From an uncultured Treponema sp. (GTDB taxonomy: Bacteria; Spirochaetota; Spirochaetia; Treponematales; Treponemataceae): a stretch of 64,000 bases of DNA. Shown here piece after piece: positions 6,561-14,263 of the stretch (position 1 is its first letter; every line of letters starts with the position of its first letter). The notes below the pieces were generated by a model. That model had not been told where the DNA came from, did not search any database, and worked only from the letters and a program-made list of their open reading frames with translations. The stretch lies in contig CAMVJE010000002.1 of the NCBI GenBank assembly GCA_947167745.1, positions 20,077 through 84,076 of the forward strand. Direction: 5' to 3'. The position numbers and the translations under genes were made by a program.

Positions 6561-7214
6561 ATGTTGAAAATCAATAAGAATAACGCAATAGTCGGGCTAC
6601 TCGGATTCTTGCCAGCTCTGCTTACGACAAGACTTACTTCATTGGGTGACATTTTAATTTTCTATGTGATAATGCTTGCATACACCGCTTTTTTTGTTTT
6701 CTGCAAAGAAGAAGTTTTTCCGTATGAGAATGAAGGGGAATATGTGCCTGTCAGCCGGAGTAGAATCCATTTTGCTTGGGGGGCGGATTGGCTTGTTTTT
6801 TTGGTATTCATATTTATATACACAAGATTCTTAAAGCTTTTTCCCGCTTCGCCCTCAAAAAATTATATTATCCCGCTCAATTACATAGTTATGATGCAAA
6901 ATATCCTTGCACGGAGCATCGGATTCAGGATTTTTCATCTCTATCCCGCGAATCGAACATTGCAAGAGAAACTGAAAATTCTCGCTATAAATTTTTTTCT
7001 GATGTCCTCATGGTATTTGGCGATGTTCAGAAGCGTTTGGAACTGTCCGTCTGAAAGCGTGATGAAAGCAGTGGGAAGCTTATTGATAACCGCCTTTTTT
7101 ATAAATTATGCTGTTCGCCTGAATGTTTTTAAGCAGGAATCGCTGTGTGAAAGAATTATGGGGATTCGGACAATGAAGTTCGTCCCGAAACGGGAGCGTC
7201 TTGAATGTGCATGA
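6561..7214 (+). CDS. RDD-like polytopic membrane protein, copy 1
   Basis: 217 residues from ATG 6561, which follows taggaga; the longer upstream frame has no ribosome site. About five membrane helices. SRIHFAWGADWLVFLVF and the C-terminal KQESLCERIMGIRTMKF resemble the two conserved ends of RDD-family membrane proteins. It is a paralogue of the next gene, which shares the same ends. It follows the second GG-leader precursor by 19 bases. A protective or transport role is a guess from position. Confidence 0.5.
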   Translation: MLKINKNNAIVGLLGFLPALLTTRLTSLGDILIFYVIMLAYTAFFVFCKEEVFPYENEGEYVPVSRSRIHFAWGADWLVFLVFIFIYTRFLKLFPASPSKNYIIPLNYIVMMQNILARSIGFRIFHLYPANRTLQEKLKILAINFFLMSSWYLAMFRSVWNCPSESVMKAVGSLLITAFFINYAVRLNVFKQESLCERIMGIRTMKFVPKRERLECA

Positions 7215-7840
7215 ACAAATCAAATCTTATAATCGCATTGTTCTCATTCCTGCCGATTCTGAATGTCATTGATTTTGGAAGCAAGCCCCGTGAATTCATT
7301 TATCTGCTTCCGATTTTGCTTTATACCCTGCCGTCCGCATTCATTCGGGAAAAAGAAAAGGCTGATTTGGGGGAAGGCGAGTTTGCCCCACTTTCGAAAA
7401 TACATGCTTCATGGGGGCTGGACTTCGTTGTCGTTATCATCCTTTGTCATGTTATGGGCATTTTCGTCACCTATGTGTTTGCCGCCCCCTCAAATTTCGT
7501 CGTGTATCCACTTTATTACATTCTTTTAATGCACAATGTTTTGTACAGAGCCGTTTCTCACAGACTTCTGAAGCTGCATGTCAATCGAAATACTCTTTCT
7601 GAAAAATTCAGGCTTCTCGCTGTAAATTTTATCCTTCTTTTTCCGTTTTATTTCGGGATGTTTGGGTACAAGCATCATTTGCAAAAGACGGTTATGAACG
7701 GCGTGTTTTTCTTTTGCCTCGCCCTCAGCCTTATAAACTATATTTTCAGGGTTCTTGTTTTTAAGAACCAGTCTCTTTTTGAGCGTATTTTCGACATTCA
7801 AACGATGATGTTTATTCGTAAAGAGGAGAAAATTCTATGA
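7205..7840 (+). CDS. RDD-like polytopic membrane protein, copy 2
   Basis: 211 residues. ATG 7205 has a ribosome site (gggag) eight bases upstream; ATG 7211, forming an ATGA overlap with the previous stop, is the alternative. It is a paralogue of 6561-7214 with matching ends: KIHASWGLDFVVVII and KNQSLFERIFDIQTMMF. It overlaps the following gene by ATGA. The pair are probably a local duplication that has since diverged strongly. Confidence 0.5.
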   Translation: MCMNKSNLIIALFSFLPILNVIDFGSKPREFIYLLPILLYTLPSAFIREKEKADLGEGEFAPLSKIHASWGLDFVVVIILCHVMGIFVTYVFAAPSNFVVYPLYYILLMHNVLYRAVSHRLLKLHVNRNTLSEKFRLLAVNFILLFPFYFGMFGYKHHLQKTVMNGVFFFCLALSLINYIFRVLVFKNQSLFERIFDIQTMMFIRKEEKIL

Positions 7841-8142
7841 AAAATTTTTTTGCGACAATCTTTTTGATTCTGTTTTGCGTGAATGCTTTTGCAAATTCCG
7901 ATTTCACCATTGGAAAATGGTACACGGCATTCAACGACGAGGCTTGGCACTGTAGCGTTCGTTTTGGGGAAAACAAAACCGTTGAGTTTTCTGAGGGAAT
8001 AGACTATCCCTTTGGACATGATTTCTGGGACAAGACCTACAAATACACAGCGAAAGACTACGGAATTGGGGAGAAAATCACATTCAAAACATATCTCGGA
8101 TTTGATTGGCTTGAAGAAAAAATTTTGGGGGAAGCAAAATGA
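7837..8142 (+). CDS. Chimeric secreted protein with effector C-terminal tail
   Basis: 101 residues. A Sec signal peptide (MKNFFATIFLILFCVNAFAN) leads into a small beta-rich domain (WHCSVRFGENKTVEFSEG ... YKYTAKDYGIGEKITFKT). That domain appears cut short and runs directly into the effector tail FDWLEEKILGEAK. The stop overlaps an immunity-like gene by ATGA. This is the third N-terminus found attached to the same tail, after the exporter-start fragment and the remnant at 2311. It is best read as a recombination joint at the conserved tail/immunity border. Confidence 0.55.
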   Translation: MKNFFATIFLILFCVNAFANSDFTIGKWYTAFNDEAWHCSVRFGENKTVEFSEGIDYPFGHDFWDKTYKYTAKDYGIGEKITFKTYLGFDWLEEKILGEAK

Positions 8143-8648
8143 AGAGAATTCGTTCTTGTTTTTTACTAATTATATTTTGTTTTTTCAGTTTTTTTATTTT
8201 ATCAATAAATGTGGCCCAAATTATTATTGATCATGAATTAGATTTTAAGCAGTTCTTTTTGGGTATTCCAATGTCTGTATTTGTTTTATACATGGCTTAT
8301 ACTGCAAAAATTGACTATAACGAAGAGTGCCTGCGTTGTTTTGCATTATGGAAAAGCAAAATAGTATCTTACAGCGACATAGCAAGGATTTCTTGCTCTG
8401 GTATAATAGGTTTATACTGGCTGATAACCTATAACAACGAGAAATACGGATTGAATTTCCCATTAGAGCATAAAAAAATGAGGAAGGTTTTTGATGCAAT
8501 AAAAAACGCAAACCCTAATGTCCAAATCGATGTCTGGTGGTATAAAAAGCAACCTCGCGCAACGATTCTTAAGACAGCGTTCAAATTCTGCCTTTTTGTG
8601 CTGATTGTGCTGCTCGCCGATTTTCTTTTGCACATATTCAAAAAGTAA
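8139..8648 (+). CDS. Putative immunity membrane protein, paralogue 4
   Basis: 169 residues. Two N-terminal helices, a PH-like middle (KIDYNEECLRCFALWKSK ... YWLITYNNEKYGLNFP), then VQIDVWWYKKQPRATILK and the shared C-terminal helix. It is closest to 3181-3681: identical in DNA from 8514 onward and similar before it. It starts in the stop of the chimeric protein (ATGA). It ends the island; a strong terminator follows. Confidence 0.6.
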   Translation: MKRIRSCFLLIIFCFFSFFILSINVAQIIIDHELDFKQFFLGIPMSVFVLYMAYTAKIDYNEECLRCFALWKSKIVSYSDIARISCSGIIGLYWLITYNNEKYGLNFPLEHKKMRKVFDAIKNANPNVQIDVWWYKKQPRATILKTAFKFCLFVLIVLLADFLLHIFKK

Positions 8649-8683
8649 ACCGTGTTAAGCGGCATTATAGATTTGTTGGTTTA
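8514..8683 (+). repeat. Direct repeat, copy 3 (170 bp identical to 3547-3716)
   Basis: It covers the end of the immunity gene and 35 bases after its stop. The match to copy 2 breaks one base after ggttta, where the island meets ordinary chromosome. The ribosome-site part found after copies 1 and 2 is absent, so this may mark the island's edge. Confidence 0.85.
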
Positions 8684-8709
8684 ATTCATCTGGCTAATTA
8701 AAATTTATT

Positions 8710-8767
8710 AACCACAGGTGCTACAGATAATTTTGAAAATCCGTGGCATCTGTGGTTTATTTTTTTT
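8710..8767. terminator. Convergent terminator at the island border
   Basis: Arms at 8710-8728 and 8739-8757 pair over 19 bases, with three G-U pairs, around a short A/T loop. An eight-T tract follows on the plus strand. It lies between the last island gene and the minus-strand lipoprotein gene. Confidence 0.75.
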
Positions 8768-10004
8768 GCAATTCTTCAAGTTCTTTTTGGGCTTCATTCA
8801 AACCATCCGTGACGGATATTTTATTATCAATGATAAGTTTTAGTTTTTTACCGAGAATTGTGTAGAACTGAGTCCATTCTTGCATTACCGGGCGATAAAC
8901 ACCGCTTTCCAGAGCCTTGCAGACAGCTGCATACTGAGGATAATTTTTGAGAACTTCTTCATCTTTGAGACTTGAATATCTGCATGGGACTCCACCAAAT
9001 TGAATCGTTGATTTTTGAACATTTTTGTCCATTAAATAGGCAAGAAGTTCTTCTCCCATTTCTTTATTCATACTGTTGTTGGGAATGCCGATTCCCCAAA
9101 TTCCGTAAATATTTGAGTTATTTGGCTCAGAGTCCTTGCGGTATTTTCCTGTAAGAGCGATATAATCCATTGAAGAGTTTCGGATAGGCGTGTACCAGCC
9201 CGGCCAGCCTATTCCCAGTGCAGCCGATTTATTTGCTATTGCGGCAATAAGGTCGTTTTTTACGGCAGCCTTGCCTGTTTGTATCAATGATTTGTACATA
9301 TAGACCGCCTGACGGAATTCATCTGTGTTTACAGAAGGCTTGTTGTTTTTGTCCACAACCCAGGCTCCCCTTGCACGGAGAATTGGAAGAAAATCGACTA
9401 CAGTGTTGTTTTCTGTGTCGCCTCGGAACACGAATCCCAGATTATGGCGTTTTTTCTGAAAATTACTTATTGCCAGCAGATCTTCCAGAGAAGTGATTTG
9501 CTCCGGACTGTATCCAGCTTCTTTTATCATAAATTTGTTGTAGAGGAGAATCGTGACATTTCCGTAGTATGGAGCGAGATAAACATCATCTCCCTGATAG
9601 CAGATTGTTTTTGTAGCGGGAATTATATCGTCATCAAGTTCATAGCCAAGCTTACTCAAATTTGCCAGCATTTTTTCTGCCGTGAATTCTGCCATCCATG
9701 AACTGTCTACCATGCATAAGTCATACTGACCTTCGGGGTATGTGGCATTATCAACTAGAGTGTTGTATAAATTTGACTCACTTAATTCAACTATATCGCA
9801 GTATATGTCTTTTTCTCTTTCAAAGTCTGCAATTGATTTTTTTATGACATCTGAATAGATTCCTGAGCGTAATGCAAGTTTGAGGTAGCCCCTAGAATTT
9901 GAAGAACAGTAATGCTTGCTTCCAGCCTTGTTGAGACAGGATGAGAAGGTAAAAGTGATGGAGATCAGAGAGGCTAAGACTAAAAATTTTCGTGTTTTTA
10001 ACAT
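8757..10004 (-). CDS. Solute-binding lipoprotein (family 1 extracellular binding protein)
   Basis: 415 residues. The N-terminus is a lipoprotein signal with lipobox FSSC at about 20-23, so the mature protein is anchored by lipid. The body has the two-lobe pattern of ABC sugar-binding proteins (YDLCMVDSSWMAEF, YGNVTILLYNKFMIKEAGY, GIGWPGWYTPIRNSS, GIWGIGIPNNS). No permease or ATPase genes are nearby. It is the last gene of a run with a GGDEF and an HD-domain protein (gap 23 bases), which hints at a sensing role rather than plain uptake. The substrate is unknown; ribosome site aagga is present. Confidence 0.75.
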   Translation of the reverse strand: MLKTRKFLVLASLISITFTFSSCLNKAGSKHYCSSNSRGYLKLALRSGIYSDVIKKSIADFEREKDIYCDIVELSESNLYNTLVDNATYPEGQYDLCMVDSSWMAEFTAEKMLANLSKLGYELDDDIIPATKTICYQGDDVYLAPYYGNVTILLYNKFMIKEAGYSPEQITSLEDLLAISNFQKKRHNLGFVFRGDTENNTVVDFLPILRARGAWVVDKNNKPSVNTDEFRQAVYMYKSLIQTGKAAVKNDLIAAIANKSAALGIGWPGWYTPIRNSSMDYIALTGKYRKDSEPNNSNIYGIWGIGIPNNSMNKEMGEELLAYLMDKNVQKSTIQFGGVPCRYSSLKDEEVLKNYPQYAAVCKALESGVYRPVMQEWTQFYTILGKKLKLIIDNKISVTDGLNEAQKELEELQKK

Positions 10005-10027
10005 AAATTGGTCCTTAAAAGCCGGAA

Positions 10028-10954
10028 TCAGCGGAAAGAGCCAGACTGATATTTTTTCATTCTATTTCGTACATCTTCCATACAATCTGCGATTTTTGAT
10101 TTTGGAATTGCACAGAAAATGTCTACAAGTTCCTGATCAAGCTGCTTGCCCGCAACGAGCCTCAACTCAGATATTGCGTTTTCGTGTGTAAGTGAAGGCC
10201 TGTATGAACGATCCATTGTGATTGCAGAATATGTGTCGGCAATGGCTAAAATTCTTGCAGGAAGGGGAATGTCCTTGCCTTTGAGATGGTAATATCCGTT
10301 TCCGTCAACTCTTTCGTGGTGATATTTTATCCAGTGGGTTACAGTTTTAAGAGATGGAATTGAGGCGAAAATATCAACACAGATTTCAGGATGCCTTTGA
10401 ATGAGTTCTTTTTCTTCGGGAAGAAGCTTTCCTGCTTTATGAATGATGCTACGCGGGATTCCGAGTTTACCGATATCCAGCAGCAAGGAAGCATACTGAA
10501 GGTTCATCGGGTTGATTTTTATCCTGGAAGTGAAAGGCAGGTAGTCGTATATAAGCATTGTGAGATTTTGTACATGAAGAGAGTGTCCGTCGAGGTTTTC
10601 GTCCCCGGCTTCAATTACGCCTACGAGACGCTCAAGAATTACCGTTGATAGAAGGCTTATGCCACGCATCTGAATAAAGGCCCAGAAGAGGAGAAATGTT
10701 ACTGTTATGGCAACAGCAAAGATTGTGGTCGAATATGCGACTGCAAGCTGCTCGTGATTGTAGATAAATACCGAGACTGCTACAAATGCGATTTGGGCAA
10801 TCAGCATCAGTACCCCTGAAACGAACTTGATTTTTCCGCTGTGATATAAAGCATCGTTTCGCAGAAAAAGCTTGGCTAGAGTAATGATAAAATCAAAGCT
10901 GATGATACAGATTCCGGCAATAATTTTGTAATCAGATAAAGTAATCATGTCCAT
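10028..10954 (-). CDS. Membrane HD-GYP-like protein with altered catalytic motif
   Basis: 308 residues. Four membrane helices fill about residues 1-110 and an HD-GYP-like domain follows. The landmarks are there (HSLHVQNL, KAGKLLPEEKELIQRHPE, KYHHERVDGNGYY, ILAIADTYSAITMDRSYRP). However, the metal-binding HD reads LD (SLLLDIGKLGIP), and GYP reads GYY. HD-GYP enzymes normally cut c-di-GMP; with the first metal histidine gone this one may be a binding or signalling protein. It sits two bases after the GGDEF gene and before the lipoprotein gene. Confidence 0.7.
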   Translation of the reverse strand: MDMITLSDYKIIAGICIISFDFIITLAKLFLRNDALYHSGKIKFVSGVLMLIAQIAFVAVSVFIYNHEQLAVAYSTTIFAVAITVTFLLFWAFIQMRGISLLSTVILERLVGVIEAGDENLDGHSLHVQNLTMLIYDYLPFTSRIKINPMNLQYASLLLDIGKLGIPRSIIHKAGKLLPEEKELIQRHPEICVDIFASIPSLKTVTHWIKYHHERVDGNGYYHLKGKDIPLPARILAIADTYSAITMDRSYRPSLTHENAISELRLVAGKQLDQELVDIFCAIPKSKIADCMEDVRNRMKKYQSGSFR

Positions 10955-10956
10955 AT

Positions 10957-12123
10957 TTATGCATCTCCTGGGACTGTTTCTGTGCTGAAATGAATCTGAT
11001 TTTTCCCTGCCCTTTTTGATTCGTACAGGGCTTCATCAGCTCTTTTATATGCATTGTCGATATCTTTATCGAATTTTGAAATTTCTGTTACTCCGAATGA
11101 TGCATGAATTCCGTTTACGCCGTCGAATCTGACTGCATTCAGTGAATTCAGCATTTTTTGAATTAATTCAACGACGCCAGCACGGCTTTTCATGCCCCTG
11201 ACAAAGATAATGAATTCATCTCCGCCTAGACGGCCTGCAAGACAGTGTGGAGATTTAAAATCCCAGTTAGAAATATTTTGCTTTTCCTGTTCGCTAAGTT
11301 CAAGGCTGGAGATTATTGTTTTGCCTACAGTCTGAATGACTTTATCGCCCATCTGATGTCCGAGACTGTCGTTAATCTGCTTGAAACCATCCAGATCCAA
11401 AAGGCAGAGTGCCAAATATTCTTCGTGTTTTTGATGAAGAATCTGTTCTGCGATGGAGAAGAGTTTGCCACGATTTAAGAGACCTGTAAGGGCGTCAAAA
11501 CTGGATTTTATTTCAAGTTCACGCTGAATCTGTAAGTCTTTTTGATAAAGAATGAATTGTGCAACTCGGGTACGCTGGAAAGTGTAGTGAAGTGTAATTG
11601 CAAGTGAACTGACTACAATCGCATTGTAAGTGTCGTGGTATGCGATTGAGAATGTTTTGTACATATATGATGTAAAAAGAAAACTCAATACTCCGATAAT
11701 GGTGAATCCAATCATAATGTACATACTTCCGATAAATGAAAGGGAGGTGAGTACAAGAAGAATCAAAAATATTGTTGCCGCCATGTAAGGTTGGGCCAGC
11801 GAGGATATGACACCGTAGGTTAGAAGAATTAAAATTGAAGCAAAGACGGCAAGGTAATTATGACGAATTACTGATTTTGGAAAGAGAAGGAGCCAGAATT
11901 CAAAAGCAAAACTGATGAGCAGAAAGCTTCCGTAAAAGGGAATCCTTTCTTCGTTGACACCAAAGAGGTTCAGATATGAGAACATAAGGTAAAAGATGTT
12001 AATGAGAATAAACCAAGTATTGAGAATGGTGATATGCTTACGATTAGTGGAGCGGATTAAAGGGGAACAGTCAAGGTAAGTTTCTTTATCATAGCCGTAA
12101 TAGTTGAAACTTTTGTAGGTCAT
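10957..12123 (-). CDS. Membrane diguanylate cyclase (GGDEF)
   Basis: 388 residues from an ATG with aggaag just upstream; an in-frame ATG at 12207 would add 28 residues but has no ribosome site. About six membrane helices occupy the first ~190 residues. A GGDEF domain follows with FDALTGLLNRGKLF and the active motif GRLGGDEFIIF. The RxxD inhibitory site expected before the motif is not visible. It should make c-di-GMP at the membrane. It begins the run with the HD-domain and solute-binding genes. Confidence 0.8.
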   Translation of the reverse strand: MTYKSFNYYGYDKETYLDCSPLIRSTNRKHITILNTWFILINIFYLMFSYLNLFGVNEERIPFYGSFLLISFAFEFWLLLFPKSVIRHNYLAVFASILILLTYGVISSLAQPYMAATIFLILLVLTSLSFIGSMYIMIGFTIIGVLSFLFTSYMYKTFSIAYHDTYNAIVVSSLAITLHYTFQRTRVAQFILYQKDLQIQRELEIKSSFDALTGLLNRGKLFSIAEQILHQKHEEYLALCLLDLDGFKQINDSLGHQMGDKVIQTVGKTIISSLELSEQEKQNISNWDFKSPHCLAGRLGGDEFIIFVRGMKSRAGVVELIQKMLNSLNAVRFDGVNGIHASFGVTEISKFDKDIDNAYKRADEALYESKRAGKNQIHFSTETVPGDA

Positions 12124-12229
12124 GTGGCTTCCTGTTATTTTTTTCTTAAAATAATTGTAAAGCCAATGGGTTAAATAAGCAAATTTTTTGTAGCCCGGAT
12201 TTCCCATAGATTTTTGATTTGTTATGCTT

Positions 12230-12235
12230 TATAAT
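12230..12235 (+). promoter_or_regulatory. -10 box for the acyl-CoA synthetase gene
   Basis: Perfect TATAAT 28 bases before the ATG at 12264. No good -35 is seen. The complementary strand of the same A/T core reads tattataaag and could serve the divergent GGDEF gene. Confidence 0.5.
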
Positions 12236-12263
12236 AGAAAAACATTCAATTTTGGAGATTTTC

Positions 12264-14174
12264 ATGGAGACAACACTTCCCCGCCTTTTCAGAAAGAGAG
12301 CATCAGAATATTCCGAACTTGCATATCAAATGACTCGTTTTAAAGATGGTCATTTTGAACCAGTAACATACAAAGAAGCCTATGAGATTGCACTTGCTTT
12401 TGCTGGTGGTTTATTGGCTCATGGCGTTGTTCGTGAAGAACATATCGGCCTTATTTCTGATAACCGCAAGGAGTGGGAACATGCCGACATGGGCTTGATG
12501 ATGCTTGGCGCAATTGATGTTCCGCGTGGTTGTGACGCTACAATCGGCGATTTGGAGTATATTCTCTCTTTCGCAGAATGTAAGCGTGTCATTGTTGAAA
12601 ATTCTAGCCAGATTGAAAAGATTCTTGGTATAAAAGAAAAACTTCCTCTCGTAAATGAGATGATTGTTTTTGAAAAACCAAGTGAAAAAGATATAGAATC
12701 AACAAAAGCTGCTGGCATTTCACTTTATTCCTTTGAGCAGATTGTTGAAGAAGGCAAAAAATATAACGCAGAGCATCCTGGAAAGGTCGATGAAGAAATG
12801 GATAAGGGCAAGTGGGATGACCTTGCAACGATAATTTTCACTTCAGGTACAACCGGTAAGCCAAAGGGAGTTATGCTTTCTCACGGAAACTTTATCACGC
12901 AATTGGACGAAGTGTGCGAGAGAATTTATCTTCATCCGGGGGACCGAGGACTCATGGTTCTTCCTGTCTGGCATGCCTTTCAGCGGGCTGTCGAGTATGT
13001 TGTTCTTAACCAGGGAGCTACAATCTGTTATTCAAAACCAGTTGGCCCAATTCTTTTGGCAGACCTCAAAACTCTCAATCCTCAGGTTTTGCCTGCCGTT
13101 CCTCGTGTCTTCGAGGCTGTATATGACGGAATTTACCGCAATATGCGAAAGACTGGCGGCATAGTCCTTCGGCTCTTCAATTTCTTTGTTGCAATCGCTC
13201 TCTTCCACTCAAAGCTGGATCGAGTTCTTTTTGACAGGACAACCCGCTATGGAATTGACAAACGCTGGCTTCAGTGGCCTGCTTTCGTTCTTCCCTGGCT
13301 CTTCTGTTACCCCATTAAACTTTTGGGGGGAGCAATCATTTTCCGCAAAATCCGAAAGATGCTGGGAACGAATTTCCGTGCCGGCGTTGCAGGTGGTGGT
13401 GCACTCCCGCCTGTTGTTGATAAGTTTTTCTGGGCAATCGGAATCAAGCTCGTAGAAGGTTATGGCCTCACTGAAACGGCTCCAATTATCTCCGTCAGAC
13501 CGATTGACCGCCCTGTTTTGGGTAATGTTGGCTCCGCTGTGCGCGGAATTTCTGCCCGGGTTGTTGACCCTCTCACAAGAAAACCTCTCAAGCGGGGTAA
13601 AAAAGGTGTCCTCGAAGTAAAGGGCGGCACTGTCATGAAGGGCTATTACAAGCAGCCAGAACTCACGGCAAAAGCAATTGATGATAACGGTTGGTTTGAT
13701 ACCGGAGACCTGGCCCGGCTTACGGCAAACAACGAAATCGTTTTACGGGGCCGTATGAAAGACACAATCGTCCAGACTGGTGGCGAAAATATCGAGCCTC
13801 TTCCAATCGAAATGAAGATGCAGGAATCCCGCTTTATCCAGACAGCTGTTGTCCTCGGCCAGGATCAGCGTTATCTTGCGGCTCTTGTCGTTCCTGAGCA
13901 GTCTGAAGTTGAGGCTTTCTGCAAAGAGTCAGATCTTCCATACAAAAAATATTCCGACATGGTAAAGAGCGCCGAAGTTCTTCATCTTATCGAGACTGAA
14001 GTTGCCACCAGGGTAAATTCAAAGAACGGCTTTAAGATGTACGAACGAATCAACAAAATCGCTCTTCTTGAAAAGCCTTTTGAGGTTGGCGTAGAGCTTT
14101 CTGCAAAACAGGAAATCATGCGCTTTAGAATCAACGAGATTTATTCAGGCGAGATAAAGAAACTCTTTAAGTAA
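12264..14174 (+). CDS. Long-chain acyl-CoA synthetase (AMP-forming)
   Basis: 636 residues from ATG 12264, which has ggag six bases upstream; a longer frame from 12219 lacks one. Adenylate-forming family: P-loop-like TIIFTSGTTGKPKGVMLSHG near residue 190, GYGLTETAP near 399, DNGWFDTGDLA near 479 and LRGRMKDTIV after it. The length and the central hydrophobic insertion (about 295-365) fit the FadD-like family that activates fatty acids with CoA for lipid synthesis. It stands alone, with divergent genes upstream and convergent genes downstream. Confidence 0.85.
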   Translation: METTLPRLFRKRASEYSELAYQMTRFKDGHFEPVTYKEAYEIALAFAGGLLAHGVVREEHIGLISDNRKEWEHADMGLMMLGAIDVPRGCDATIGDLEYILSFAECKRVIVENSSQIEKILGIKEKLPLVNEMIVFEKPSEKDIESTKAAGISLYSFEQIVEEGKKYNAEHPGKVDEEMDKGKWDDLATIIFTSGTTGKPKGVMLSHGNFITQLDEVCERIYLHPGDRGLMVLPVWHAFQRAVEYVVLNQGATICYSKPVGPILLADLKTLNPQVLPAVPRVFEAVYDGIYRNMRKTGGIVLRLFNFFVAIALFHSKLDRVLFDRTTRYGIDKRWLQWPAFVLPWLFCYPIKLLGGAIIFRKIRKMLGTNFRAGVAGGGALPPVVDKFFWAIGIKLVEGYGLTETAPIISVRPIDRPVLGNVGSAVRGISARVVDPLTRKPLKRGKKGVLEVKGGTVMKGYYKQPELTAKAIDDNGWFDTGDLARLTANNEIVLRGRMKDTIVQTGGENIEPLPIEMKMQESRFIQTAVVLGQDQRYLAALVVPEQSEVEAFCKESDLPYKKYSDMVKSAEVLHLIETEVATRVNSKNGFKMYERINKIALLEKPFEVGVELSAKQEIMRFRINEIYSGEIKKLFK

Positions 14175-14185
14175 GAGACATGAAT

Positions 14186-14249
14186 TTCACAGAGCTTGGA
14201 AGTGCACAGAGAGATGTTCGTGTAAGAAAATCCTCTGTGAACTCTGTGC
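14186..14249. repeat. Overlapping CACAGAG inverted repeats in a convergent gap
   Basis: ttcacagag (14186-14194) pairs with ctctgtgaa (14233-14241), and gcacagag (14204-14211) pairs with ctctgtgc (14242-14249). Two alternative hairpins are therefore possible between convergent genes. There is no T-run, so termination is uncertain. Confidence 0.5.
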
Positions 14250-14263
14250 TCTCCGTGAAGAAT

